From NCBI GenBank assembly GCA_963787375.1, contig CAWBCR010000017.1, positions 186,001-250,000 of the forward strand: 64,000 bases of DNA, given 5' to 3'. Positions within the stretch are counted from its first letter, which is position 1, and every line of letters begins with the position of its first letter. Both the position numbers and the translations under genes were made by a program. Origin of the DNA: CAWBCR01 sp963787375. GTDB taxonomy: Bacteria > Chloroflexota > Anaerolineae > Aggregatilineales > UBA3940. The notes below the pieces were generated by a model. That model was not told the origin of the DNA. It made no database searches and saw only the letters and a program-made list of their open reading frames with translations. Positions 25,996-34,428 of this stretch are shown in pieces.

Positions 25996-27321
25996 ATGAT
26001 TCGCATCAAGAAGGTGCTGGCGGTTCCGGCAACGGGCACCGGCAGCATCGAGCAGCAGGCTGAGACGGTTTCCGTGGGGCTGGTGCTGGATGGCGCAGCC
26101 GGTGCTGAAACGGTCGCCTGGGGTGACTGTGTTGCTGCGGATAGCGTCAGTGCCACAGACGACGTCTCTGCATTCCGCGCTGCCGATGGGATTGCGCTGA
26201 TCGACAGGGTCGTCGCGCCTGCGCTGGAGGGTCGTCCGCTCGCCGGGTTCCGCGAGCTGGCCGCTGAGATGGATGCGCTGATCGCCGCTCTCAATCCCGC
26301 CGATTTGCTTGCGCCGCGTGAGGACTCATCCGCTGCGTCGGGCCTGTCGCGCCGGGATGTGCTTTCGCCCGGTAAGCTGCTGCATGCGGTCCGGCTGGGG
26401 CTGGAAGAAAGCGCTGCGGCCACGCGGGAAGCAGCCGCGCGGCTGCATTCCTGGCCCGGTGCCATGGCGGTGCGCTACGGGCTCAGCCAGGCGATCCTGA
26501 GCGCGGTCGCTGCGGCGCGCGGGCTGACGATGGCCGAGGTCATCGCCGAGGAATGGGGGCTGCCGCTCCCGGCGGGAGCAGTATCCATCCACATTGAAGC
26601 AGACAACGACGACCTCGACCAGATGATTGCGCATCGTGTGGCGTCGCTGCCGCACCGCCTGCTCGACGATGCGACGGATCAGCCCGGCACAGATGGGGTG
26701 TTTCTGACACGCCGCGTCCGCGCGCTGGCCGAGCGCATTCAGGCGCTGGGTGGGCCTGATTACCATCCTATTATCCACATCGACGCACACGGCGCGTTAG
26801 GCCGTATCAGCGATGAAAACACGGGGCGCATCCTGGGGCATCTGTACGCGCTTGAGAACGCCGCTCGACCCTACCTGCTGCGCGTCGAAGACCCGGCTGT
26901 CATGGACAGTCAGGCGGCGCAGGTTGATCTGATGAAACGGCTGATGGATTATGTGCAGGTCCGCCGAATGGGCGTGCAGATTGTCGCCGGTACGTGGGCG
27001 CGTACAGTTGAGGACATCCGGGCCTTTGTCGACGCTGGCGCGGCGCACATGATCGCGATCAGCATGCCGCACCTGTGCAGCGTGCACAACAGCGTCGACG
27101 CCGTGCTGGCCTGCCAGGCGGGCGGGGCTGGCGTGTTGCTGGGTGGAAGTGGCGCTGAAACCGGCCTCGCGGCGCGCGTGGCGGTGCACGTCGCGCTGGC
27201 TGCCCGGCCCGATGTGCTGACGGCGCGGCCCGGTGTGGGGGTTGACGAGGCCATCGCGCTGGTGCACAACGAAACAGCCCGCACGCTGGCCTGGATACAG
27301 GCCCGTCGTGTTGGTCACTGA
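25996..27321 (+). CDS. Methylaspartate ammonia-lyase-like protein lacking the catalytic residues
   Basis: A 441-residue protein of the enolase superfamily that aligns along its length with methylaspartate ammonia-lyase. Matches include VALRYG-like MAVRYGLSQAIL, SLPHRLL with His220, IHIDAHG with Asp263, LRVEDP with Glu298, and RPGVGVDEAIALVHNE. Several defining positions differ. The region with the third metal ligand (normally ADEW) reads AGTW (Gly332). The catalytic Lys of the QIKTP motif is Ser356 (ISMP). The late Cys/Thr cluster is GGSGAET. Two of three metal ligands remain. Ordinary methylaspartase activity is therefore unlikely. It follows the corrinoid gene, so a new activity or a binding role in that system is suspected. 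An insertion rich in Ser, Arg and Ala lies near residues 105-145. Confidence 0.75.
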   Translation: MIRIKKVLAVPATGTGSIEQQAETVSVGLVLDGAAGAETVAWGDCVAADSVSATDDVSAFRAADGIALIDRVVAPALEGRPLAGFRELAAEMDALIAALNPADLLAPREDSSAASGLSRRDVLSPGKLLHAVRLGLEESAAATREAAARLHSWPGAMAVRYGLSQAILSAVAAARGLTMAEVIAEEWGLPLPAGAVSIHIEADNDDLDQMIAHRVASLPHRLLDDATDQPGTDGVFLTRRVRALAERIQALGGPDYHPIIHIDAHGALGRISDENTGRILGHLYALENAARPYLLRVEDPAVMDSQAAQVDLMKRLMDYVQVRRMGVQIVAGTWARTVEDIRAFVDAGAAHMIAISMPHLCSVHNSVDAVLACQAGGAGVLLGGSGAETGLAARVAVHVALAARPDVLTARPGVGVDEAIALVHNETARTLAWIQARRVGH

Positions 27322-27397
27322 ACTACTGGCTGCGTCACAGCATAGACCAAGACGTTCTTACAGGCCGCCGCAGAGCGGGTTGGGGTAAGTGTGTATT

Positions 27398-29681
27398 ATG
27401 TCGAATAGGATGGCAGCGTCTGAGCCACGGCAGCCGGTCGGCGGCAGCGATATCCGCGCCGACTCGTGGGCGAAAGTCACCGGGCAGGCTCGTTACGCCG
27501 AGGATATCGTCATGCCGGGCCTGTTATACGTGCGGGTGTTGCGCAGTCCCCACCATCATGCCCGGCTGCGCGCGCTCGACGTGACACTCGCGGCGCAGGT
27601 GCCGGGCGTGGTGCGGGTCATTACAGCGAACGACGTGCCGGGCGAGAATGGCTTCTACACCTACAGCCGCGATGAGCCGGTGCTGACACCGGTTGGCGAT
27701 ACTGTCACGATGATCGGCGCGCCGGTAGCGATGGTCGTCGCCGAGACGCGCGAGGCGGCAGCGGCGGGCCTGGCCGCCATCCAGATTGACTATGATCCGT
27801 TGCCGGCGATCTTCACTTCGGATGAGGCCCTGCAGGAGGGCGCGCTGCAAATTCGCGAGGCGGGCAACGTCCTCAGCACGGGCCAGGTGGCGCACGGCGA
27901 TCTGGAGGCTGCATTTGCCGGCTCAGATGTGATCCTGGAGGCGACGTACCACACCGGCTTTCAGGAGCATTCGGCGCTGGAACGCGAGTCCCTGCTGGGC
28001 TACATCGACGAGGAGGGACGGGTTGCCGTCGTCGGCGGCTGCCATGAGCCGCACTGGAATCAGGGCTATGTCGCCGCCGTGCTGGCGCTGGACCCGGCCC
28101 GCGTGCGGGTCATCGTGCCGCCGACCGGCGGCTCGTTTGGCGGCAAGCAGGACCCCTGGCCCTTTGCGGCAGTCGGGCTGGCCGCTTATCTGACGGGCAG
28201 CCCGGTGCAGATGGCCTACTCGCGCCGCGAGTCGTTCGACGCCTCACCCAAGCGCCACCCCTACCGGCTCGACTACCGGGTCGGCGCGACGCGCGACGGG
28301 CACCTGACCGGTCTGCGCGTGCGCATAGACGCCAACACCGGTGGCTACGACGCGCACGGCTTCTATATTCCGGAGTATGCGGTCATGGCCAGCGGCGGGG
28401 CGTATCGCTGGCAGGCCATCGACACCTACGCCCAGAGTGTGCTCAGCAACGGGCCCAAGTGCGGCCAGTTCCGGGGATTTGGCTCGCCGCAGCCGACCTT
28501 CGCGCTGGAGTGCGCGCTCGATGAGCTTTGCGAGTTGCTGGGCGAGGACCCCATCGCCTTCCGACGCAAGAACCACATCGAGCAGGCCGAGCCGACTTTC
28601 CTCGGCTATCCGATGGCCGAGACGCTGGGTTACGACGCCGTGCTCGACGCCATCGCGCCGCACTACGCGGCCTGCCGCGAGTTGGTTGAGACGTTCAACG
28701 CGCAGCACGCCGGCGATCCGGTCCGCAAGGGCTGCGGGCTGGCCGGCATGTGGTACCGCTTCGGCAAGTCGGGCGCGCTGAAAGTCGAGACGCGCGCCGA
28801 GCTGGCGCAGGACGGGCACATCGTCGTCTACTGCTCGGCCCCCGACTACGGCCAGGGCACCAACACGTCGATGGAGCAGCTTGCCGCCGAGACGCTGGGC
28901 ATCGCCCGCGACCGGATCGAGCTGATCAACGCCGACACAGCGCGCGTGCCGGACAGCGGCATTCAGGGCGCATCGCGGGCGGTCTTCTGGGTCGGGAATT
29001 CGGTGTGCCGCGCAGCGGAGACGCTGAAGCTGGCCATCCTGTCGACCGCCGCCGAGATGCTCGACACGCATCCGGATGATTTGGTGCTGTCTGGCGACAG
29101 CCGTCGCCAGCCGCAGCGAGCCGGATCGCCAGGCGACGCTTCAGAGTGTGGCCGCCGAGTTTGATCGGCAGGGGCGCTCGCGGCAGGTCAGGGGGCTGTT
29201 TGATCTGTCCGCGCAGTTCCCGGAGGAGACGCGGCCCAGCTATACGCCGCACTTTGTCACCGGCGCGCATCTGGCCGAAGTGCTGGTCGACCTGGAGACC
29301 GGGCTGGTGCAGGTCACGCGGATGGTCGGCGCGCACGACGTGGGCCACGTGATCAACCGGCTCGACGCCCACGGCCAGATTGCGGGGGCGATGGTGATGG
29401 GCATTGGCTCCGCGCTGCTCGAAGAGTACAGGCCGGGCAAGACGACCGGCTTCACTGACTACATCCTGCCGATGATCGGCGCGGTGCCCGATATCGAAGT
29501 GCTCCTGGTCGAAGTGCCGGGGCGGGAGGGTCCGCTGGGTGCAAAGGGGCTGGGTGAGGCGGCCATGCTGCCCTCTGCCCCGGCCATCGTCAACGCAGTC
29601 TCGCGGGCCATTGGCGTGCGCCTGCGCGAGATCCCGGCCACGCCCGAACGGGTGCTGCAGGCCGTCCGGAGCAGGGAATAG
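27398..29681 (+). CDS. Xanthine dehydrogenase-family molybdopterin large subunit (one frame change)
   Basis: About 760 residues after joining frames near 29090-29108. The N-terminal hammerhead domain starts GGSDIRADSWAKVTGQARYAED. The molybdopterin domains carry GGSFGGKQ, QFRGFGSPQPTFALE, DYGQGTNTSMEQLAAETLG, SGIQGASRAVFW and, near the C-terminus, GAKGLGEAAMLP with the catalytic Glu. Enzymes of this family hydroxylate purines, aldehydes or other heterocycles in the cytoplasm and need separate 2Fe-2S and FAD components. None is adjacent; a FAD subunit and a fused 2Fe-2S/Mo subunit lie 9 kb downstream. ATG 27398 is preferred over GTG 27389. RHS and transposon debris begins about 30 bases after its stop. 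Confidence 0.88.
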
Positions 29682-29723
29682 GGACCCGGTGGTGCGCCGC
29701 ACCCGCTCGGCAGCAGCGGATTC

Positions 29724-29809
29724 GTGTTCCTGCGGGCGCGGTACTACGCGCCTTCGATGGGGCGCTTCATGCAGATGGACCCGTCGAGGCAGGAGAGGAA
29801 TCCGTACTG
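29724..29809 (+). repeat. RHS core-end repeat, copy 1 (inverted relative to copy 2)
   Basis: This stretch, encoding the FLRARYYAPSMGRFMQ region, is almost identical at the DNA level to the reverse complement of about 32750-32835. Only a handful of differences occur over about 75 bases. The two copies face each other across about 3 kb. Confidence 0.8.
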
Positions 29810-30533
29810 GTATGCGTTTGGCAGTCCCATGATGTATGCTGATCCCTCTGGGCTGTGTGTGAATCTCAATCACCTTCTCACACTATTCGGTCCAACGCAG
29901 GGGAATCTCCCTGCCGAATGTCTGCAAAACATCCAACGCTTCCGCGAAGATAATGCAGATAGCACTAACTTTCTGGACTCTATGTACGCCTTCACCTTTA
30001 ACCTCATTACGGCGGTGACGCTGCTGGCTGCCATCGGCGACATCAGCCGCTTTGAGACCGACAAGAAGCTGGTGGGCTATGCCGGGCTGGGAGCCAGGAT
30101 TCATGACAGCGGGCAGACGACCCGCCGGGGACGGGTCACCAAGACGGGGCGCAAGGACATCCGCTACGGGATGGTGCAGGCTGCCAACCACGCGGTGCGC
30201 AGCCATCCCTACTGGAAGGCGCAGATGGCTCGCCTTGAGCCCAGGTTGGGGCGCTCCAAGGCCATCGTCGCCATCGCCCGGCGGCTGCTGGTGGCGGTCT
30301 GGCACGTCCTGACGAAGGAATGCGCCGACCGGCACGCGGACACCATCCAGGTTGCCAGGACCATTTTCCGCCACGCTTACCGGGTGGGGGTGGCGAACCT
30401 CCCGGAGGGCATGAGCGCCCTGATGTACACCCGCTACCATCTCGACCGGCTGGGGCTGGGCAAAGACCTCACCCACTTACCCTGGAGTGGCAAGACGTAC
30501 CGGCTCCCGCCTTCCAGCATTCCTGATGATTGA
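29724..30533 (+). pseudogene. Chimeric ORF: RHS core end joined to an IS110-family transposase C-terminus
   Basis: The first 43 residues of this 269-codon frame are the end of an RHS core (RARYYAPSMGRFMQMDPSR and the DPSGL boundary). About 45 residues of an unknown, lower-GC tip follow (CVNLNHLLTLFGPTQG onward). From about residue 92 (FNLITAVTLLAAIGDISRF) it becomes the C-terminal transposase domain of IS110 elements, with YAGLG, the Ser in HDSGQTTRRGRVTK, and a helical end. The N-terminal DEDD/RuvC-like domain is missing. I read it as insertion of an IS110 piece into an RHS tip followed by deletion. It is probably not a working protein, although the frame is open throughout. Confidence 0.75.
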
Positions 30534-30668
30534 AGCGCGAAAGCCTTCCTGGAAAGAAAGGGTGAGCGGTGCCACACAGAGGTCGGCGCTCCTGAGAACA
30601 GGATAGTGTCCTGACGCCCCGGTACGAAGACCTCAACCCGGTACTTGGACCCGTGGTCACCGCTCACC
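29991..30668 (+). mobile_element. IS110-family element remnant (3' half)
   Basis: It comprises the transposase C-terminal domain (codons from about 29991 to 30533) plus a structured non-coding tail. The left end, including the DEDD catalytic domain, is gone. The right boundary is not defined; I end it at the long stem that closes at 30668. It lies between molybdenum hydroxylase and leucine-rich-repeat genes. It cannot move by itself. Confidence 0.65.
30561..30668 (+). ncRNA. Candidate IS110 bridge-RNA remnant
   Basis: GGTGAGCGGTGCCAC (30561-30575) pairs with 30653-30668 with one bulged T. Inside it, AGGTC (30580-30584) pairs with GACCT (30629-30633). Nested within that, CAGGA (30599-30603) pairs with TCCTG (30609-30613) across the loop TAGTG. 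CCGGTAC occurs twice as a direct repeat (30619 and 30638). A multi-loop RNA of about 110 bases in the non-coding end of an IS110-type transposase is where a bridge RNA would be expected (the 3' end in IS1111-type members). There is no direct proof of transcription. Confidence 0.4.
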
Positions 30669-30750
30669 TTCACTATAGCACCCCGTTGGTATCAGGGTCA
30701 ATCGTGCTGGAAGGTTGTTAGGATCACAGAGTAGGTTAGCCAACCCTGTA

Positions 30751-31968
30751 CTATGGACACAAATTGCCTAGAATAGTGGTCTGACCCAAGCTGGCACAGG
30801 TCTCTGGTGGCAAGCTCTTGATATTTGTTCCAGTAAGATCGAGGGTTCCCAGTTCAGAGAGTTGGCTAATCTCCGGCGGAAGATCGGTCAACGGATTGTT
30901 GTCCAACGATAATCGGTGCAAACTCGAAAGCTGACCGATTTCTGCTGGCAAACTCTCTAACTGATTATTGGATGCAACCAGTTCTTCCAGATTGGAGAGG
31001 CGCCCTATTGAATGCGGCAAGGATTTCAATAGATTGTGCTGCACATCCAGTTCCCGCAACGCACTGAGCTCACCAATCTCTGAAGGCAAACTGGTTAAAT
31101 CATTGCCGTTCAGGTCTAAGTACTCTAGGCTAGACAAACGCCCAAGCTCCGGAGGCAACTCAGTCAATGAATTGGTAGAGAGCCCCAAATATCTGAGGCT
31201 GGAAAGCTGACCAATTTCCGGGGGCAGTTTGTTCAGGTTGGAATCGGACAGATCCAGTGTAGTCAGCTGAGATAATTGACCCATTTCTGCGGGCAACTCA
31301 GTTAAATTTAAATGTGACATCTTCAGAGTTTCCAGACGGGAAAGCTTTCCGATATCAGAGGGTATAGTGACGGGCCCCAATCCTGAAGATTCTATACTTA
31401 GGAATTGCAGGCCTGGAAGTTCACTAATTGCCCCAAGAAGAGCTAACTGGTTGTCAGAGAGATACAGTGTTTCTAGGTCCGAGAGTCTGCTGAACTCTGT
31501 GGGTAAAGCTATTAAGGGATTGCGTTGCAACCTAAGGTCCTGCAGATAGGACAATTCGCTGATTTCAGGTGGCAACTCAGCCAGAGTGTTGCCTGCCAGC
31601 TTGAGTTTCTTTATGTGGGACAAAGCACCGATATCTGGGGGCAAATCGGTCAGTCCTACGTCACTGGCATCCAATTCGATGACATATCCTTTCTCATCGC
31701 AGATGACTAACGAGGTCCACTGACAAACATCTTCTGGCCCATCATAACTTGGAAACAGCTTTCTAATGACATCCAGTTGTTGCCCCTGGAGCGACGTTAA
31801 AGTCATATCAGGAGTGACAACATCTGTGGGTTCGGGGGAAGCCTCAGCAAATGTCTCCGTAGCAACTACTGGGATGGTCGTTACTGTGGGCTGTGAAATC
31901 ACAGGAGTACAGCCAGTGATAATGATAGTGATGATCGTTAGCGCTATCAGTGAGGCGTGGTATCTCAT
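30751..31968 (-). CDS. Leucine-rich-repeat lipoprotein, possible immunity protein of the RHS effector
   Basis: A 405-residue protein with a lipoprotein signal (LTIITIIITGC, Cys at about 20), a Thr/Pro/Val-rich linker, and about thirteen leucine-rich repeats of 23 residues from residue 100 on (LPPEIGQLSSLRYLGLSTNS type). A C-terminal cap holds two Cys. It would be anchored on the outer face of the membrane. It starts 14 bases after the stop of the RHS effector on the same strand. Both are clearly less GC-rich than the surrounding genes, which suggests acquisition as a unit. Immunity function is inferred from this position. LRR proteins also act as adhesins or binding scaffolds. Confidence 0.75.
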   Translation of the reverse strand: MRYHASLIALTIITIIITGCTPVISQPTVTTIPVVATETFAEASPEPTDVVTPDMTLTSLQGQQLDVIRKLFPSYDGPEDVCQWTSLVICDEKGYVIELDASDVGLTDLPPDIGALSHIKKLKLAGNTLAELPPEISELSYLQDLRLQRNPLIALPTEFSRLSDLETLYLSDNQLALLGAISELPGLQFLSIESSGLGPVTIPSDIGKLSRLETLKMSHLNLTELPAEMGQLSQLTTLDLSDSNLNKLPPEIGQLSSLRYLGLSTNSLTELPPELGRLSSLEYLDLNGNDLTSLPSEIGELSALRELDVQHNLLKSLPHSIGRLSNLEELVASNNQLESLPAEIGQLSSLHRLSLDNNPLTDLPPEISQLSELGTLDLTGTNIKSLPPETCASLGQTTILGNLCP

Positions 31969-31982
31969 AAAGACCCCCTAGT

Positions 31983-33485
31983 CTAAAGCGTCTCAAAGGG
32001 CATGTGCATGCCTATGATTATTGGGCCGTGGTTTCCAACCTCATCTTTATTGTCATACCAATCATTAATATCACCATTGGGGTTTTTGGATGGATCGCAA
32101 TCAAAGGCACCACGAGCCGCAACTATAGGCGTCAAAACACTATTCCTATTCTCCATACTCACAATCATGACAATGTGCGTAAGATCGCTCTCGCTATTCC
32201 CATATACAATCAGATCCCCGACCAGGAGCTTCTCGGCAAATCTCGCTTTGTCTTCTATTACCTCTACACCGCTACCGGGTCGCGTCCACCATTCAAAGAA
32301 TTTATCCACATTTGCCCACGCGCCAGATTCGTTGTGCCCTGAGTATTCTGGTGGATAGTTTGCCCACCACCCAGTACCATAGTTATCCCTCTCAGCCTCA
32401 CTATGGAACTGTGCCAGAGTATCTTCGGAAGTTGGATCCGCTTCCATCGGAAAGCCAACTCTCCAAAGAATCCAAGACACGAATCTGGTGCAGTCCCAGC
32501 ATTCAGGAGATGTGATGTGAGGTGTATACAAGCCAGTAGACGACCATTCGCTAAAGCTCTTCTGAGCCCATGTTCTTGCCAGTTGAGCCGCCATTGCGCG
32601 CCTTAGTGCAGGGCTCACATGGTAGCCTCTGTTCTTGAGGTATCGTCCATAGCATGCCTGCCTTTGCTGAACGTCTTTGTAGGCCTCACACCAATAGGGG
32701 TCTAAGCCGCTTGGGTCGATTAGGTTGACAGGGTTGCCTAATCCGTATAGGTAGGGATTCCTCTCCTGCCGCGACGGGTCTATCTGCATGAAGCGCCCCA
32801 TCGACGGCGCGTAGTACCGCGCCCGCAGGTACACGTACCCGTCGCTGTCGGCCTGCTCGCCGGTCCAGCCGTAGCGCGACGTGCCGGCCCCCACGCTGTC
32901 GTAGACCGTGCCGTACGGGTCGTAGGTCTGCGCCAGCAGCGGGCTGCCCGCCGCGTCGAGCACCTGCCGCACCGAGCCCAGCGCGTCATACGTGAAGTAC
33001 TCGGCCTGCGTCCCGTCGCTCTGCGCGATGAGGTCAAGCCCGTGCAGGTAGTAAATGGTTGGCTGCACTTCTGGCTGGTTCGATGCCATCATCCACAGTC
33101 CGGTGGTTTCTGCCAGCACCATCGTCAGCGGCGTACCCATGTCGAGCACGTACTCTGTGGCTCGTAGGTGATACCGTTTTCATCCACCGTCTGCGCTACG
33201 CGATCTCCGTCGCCATCATAGAGGCGTAGCGTCGTGCTCACCCCATCGTTGACCGAGGTGAGCCGCAGCGCGGCGTCGTAGGCGTAGGTGTGCGTCCCGT
33301 CGTCGAGCAGGTCGCCGTAGGCGTCGTACACCCACACGAATTCGCCGTGGTCGCACTCACCGCTCTGGTCGGCGTCCACGCACGCGATCTGGTTCGCGCC
33401 GTTGTACAGGTAGACCACCGTCTCCACCTGCGCGCCTGATGCGTCCCAGCGGTCGAAGCGCGTCAGGTTGCCGATCTCATTATAC
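31983..33485 (-). CDS. RHS-repeat protein C-terminus with an Amidase_6-like effector tip (frame change, 5' end lost)
   Basis: RHS/YD repeats begin near 33485 (GNLTRFDRWDASGAQVETVV, then YAYDAALRLTSV). The frame changes near 33155 and continues to the stop at 31983. The core ends with YGWTGEQADSDGYVYLRARY and the IDPSGL boundary, after which polymorphic tips begin. The tip, about 240 residues and lower in GC, has DCTRFVSW with Cys220 of the 388-codon frame and GDLIVYG...LTHIVMIV with His325. These match the Cys and His motifs of Amidase_6, a papain-like fold. A peptidoglycan- or protein-cleaving toxin is likely. Upstream the core is cut off by palindromic repeats, so the export and N-terminal parts are missing here. 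Confidence 0.75.
32750..32835 (-). repeat. RHS core-end repeat, copy 2
   Basis: This segment encodes YLRARYYAPSMGRFMQIDP on the minus strand. It is the inverted partner of 29724-29809 and marks the point where the conserved core gives way to a variable tip in both copies. Confidence 0.8.
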
Positions 33486-33489
33486 AGTA

Positions 33490-33790
33490 TTCCCGCCGCG
33501 ATCAGCCTCCCCTCGCCCCAGGCGGCGCAGCCGCCGCTAGGCATAAGCGCCGAAGGCGCGTTGCCGGAGAGCGGGTCGGGGGTGAGGGTCCGGGGCGCTT
33601 CAGCGCCCGCATCGACCGTAGCCGGGAGATGTACCTCCCGGCGGGCAAAAGCCTCATGCGGCCTTCGCCGCGCGTCACCCTGGCCGGAGAAACTCATTCT
33701 CGGTAGGAAGGTCTTTGCCCCTCTCCAAAACTGGAGAGGGGCGGCGCAGCCGCTCATGAGCGGCTGCGCGGGGTGAGGTTCCCCGGTTAG
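33490..33790. repeat. REP-like palindromic element pair interrupting the RHS core
   Basis: The block holds G/C-rich elements with the phrase GGGTCGGGGGTGAGG near 33570. It also contains two perfect hairpins side by side: GCCCCTCTCCA / TGGAGAGGGGC (33717-33727 with 33732-33742, 4-base loop) and a 26-base palindrome at 33744-33769. A related hairpin with GGGAGAGGGG lies at 34356-34401. RHS coding similarity stops where this block begins. Confidence 0.65.
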
Positions 33791-33793
33791 CAA

Positions 33794-34428
33794 ACTCTAA
33801 CCTCCCGTTATACGGATGATCAACGCCACCCCCTTGACTCTTCTCTCCTTTCCACCCTACAATACTTACAGAACATAAGTTCTACGCATTCCACCGGAAA
33901 TCCTTCCGGCGGAGCGCACCATCTCACGGCGCTCGCGCGCTCGTCGCGCCCGCGGCGGGACCCACGGCAGAGGGATATTGATGGTCCCCCCGCCGCCCGC
34001 CAACGTCGCGACCCGCGCGCCGCGCCCGCCCCGTCCGTCGCCTGACGCAGACTATGGATTGTCGCGCAGGGGGCGCTCGGTGGCGAGAAGGAGAATGTAG
34101 GGTCACACGGGATTCCGCATCACAGCGTCTGCGGCGCGTCCGCCGCGAGATCGTTAACCCGTCTTAGGCGGAGGCGGCGGCGGGATAGTCAGGCGCTCGG
34201 AAGGTCGATGGCAGCTCGCCGCGCTTCGGCGGCCATCGTGTGCAGGGGGCTGCGCCCACAGCTTCGGCCCCCCACCCCGTCGTGTTCCACCCGGCCACCA
34301 GGCCATCCGTGGGCACCCATAAATTGAATACAACGCCACATCCGGGAGTCTTTCTCCCCTCTCCCCAGCGATGCGTCAGCATCGCGAGTGTGGGAGAGGG
34401 GCCGGGGGTGAGGGGACCGTGACGCCCG
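33794..34428. other. Intergenic mosaic, no convincing gene
   Basis: About 635 bases rich in CG-dense simple sequence and palindromes. Short open frames here (for example on the minus strand at 34164-34382) have no recognisable domain. The hairpin CCCCTCTCCC/GGGAGAGGGG (34356-34365 with 34392-34401) contains an inner CGATGC/GCATCG stem and belongs to the same REP-like type as 33717-33769. It may also terminate the ABC-2 permease gene ending at 34429. Confidence 0.5.
33834..33909 (+). promoter_or_regulatory. Orphan promoter followed by two small hairpins
   Basis: TTGACT (33834-33839) and TACAAT (33858-33863), 18 bases apart, form a good promoter reading to the right. No plus-strand gene follows for more than 4 kb. 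Just downstream are AGAAC/GTTCT (33870-33883) and CCGGAA/TTCCGG (33894-33909) stem-loops. It may drive a small RNA or be a relic of a lost gene. Confidence 0.4.

Noticed and set aside
24528..26465. 645-codon minus-strand open frame
   Set aside because: Composition artefact opposite the ASKHA, corrinoid and methylaspartase-like genes; no domain is recognisable.
21723..27321. Glutamate mutase / methylaspartate fermentation pathway
   Set aside because: The B12 protein has the helical cap of methyltransferase corrinoid proteins and is longer than MutS; no MutE is present; the methylaspartase-like protein has lost its catalytic Lys.
29991..30668. Complete IS110 element
   Set aside because: The N-terminal DEDD domain and left end are missing.
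34164..34382. Small minus-strand open frame in the intergenic mosaic
   Set aside because: No ribosome site, no domain, and it overlaps a palindromic repeat.
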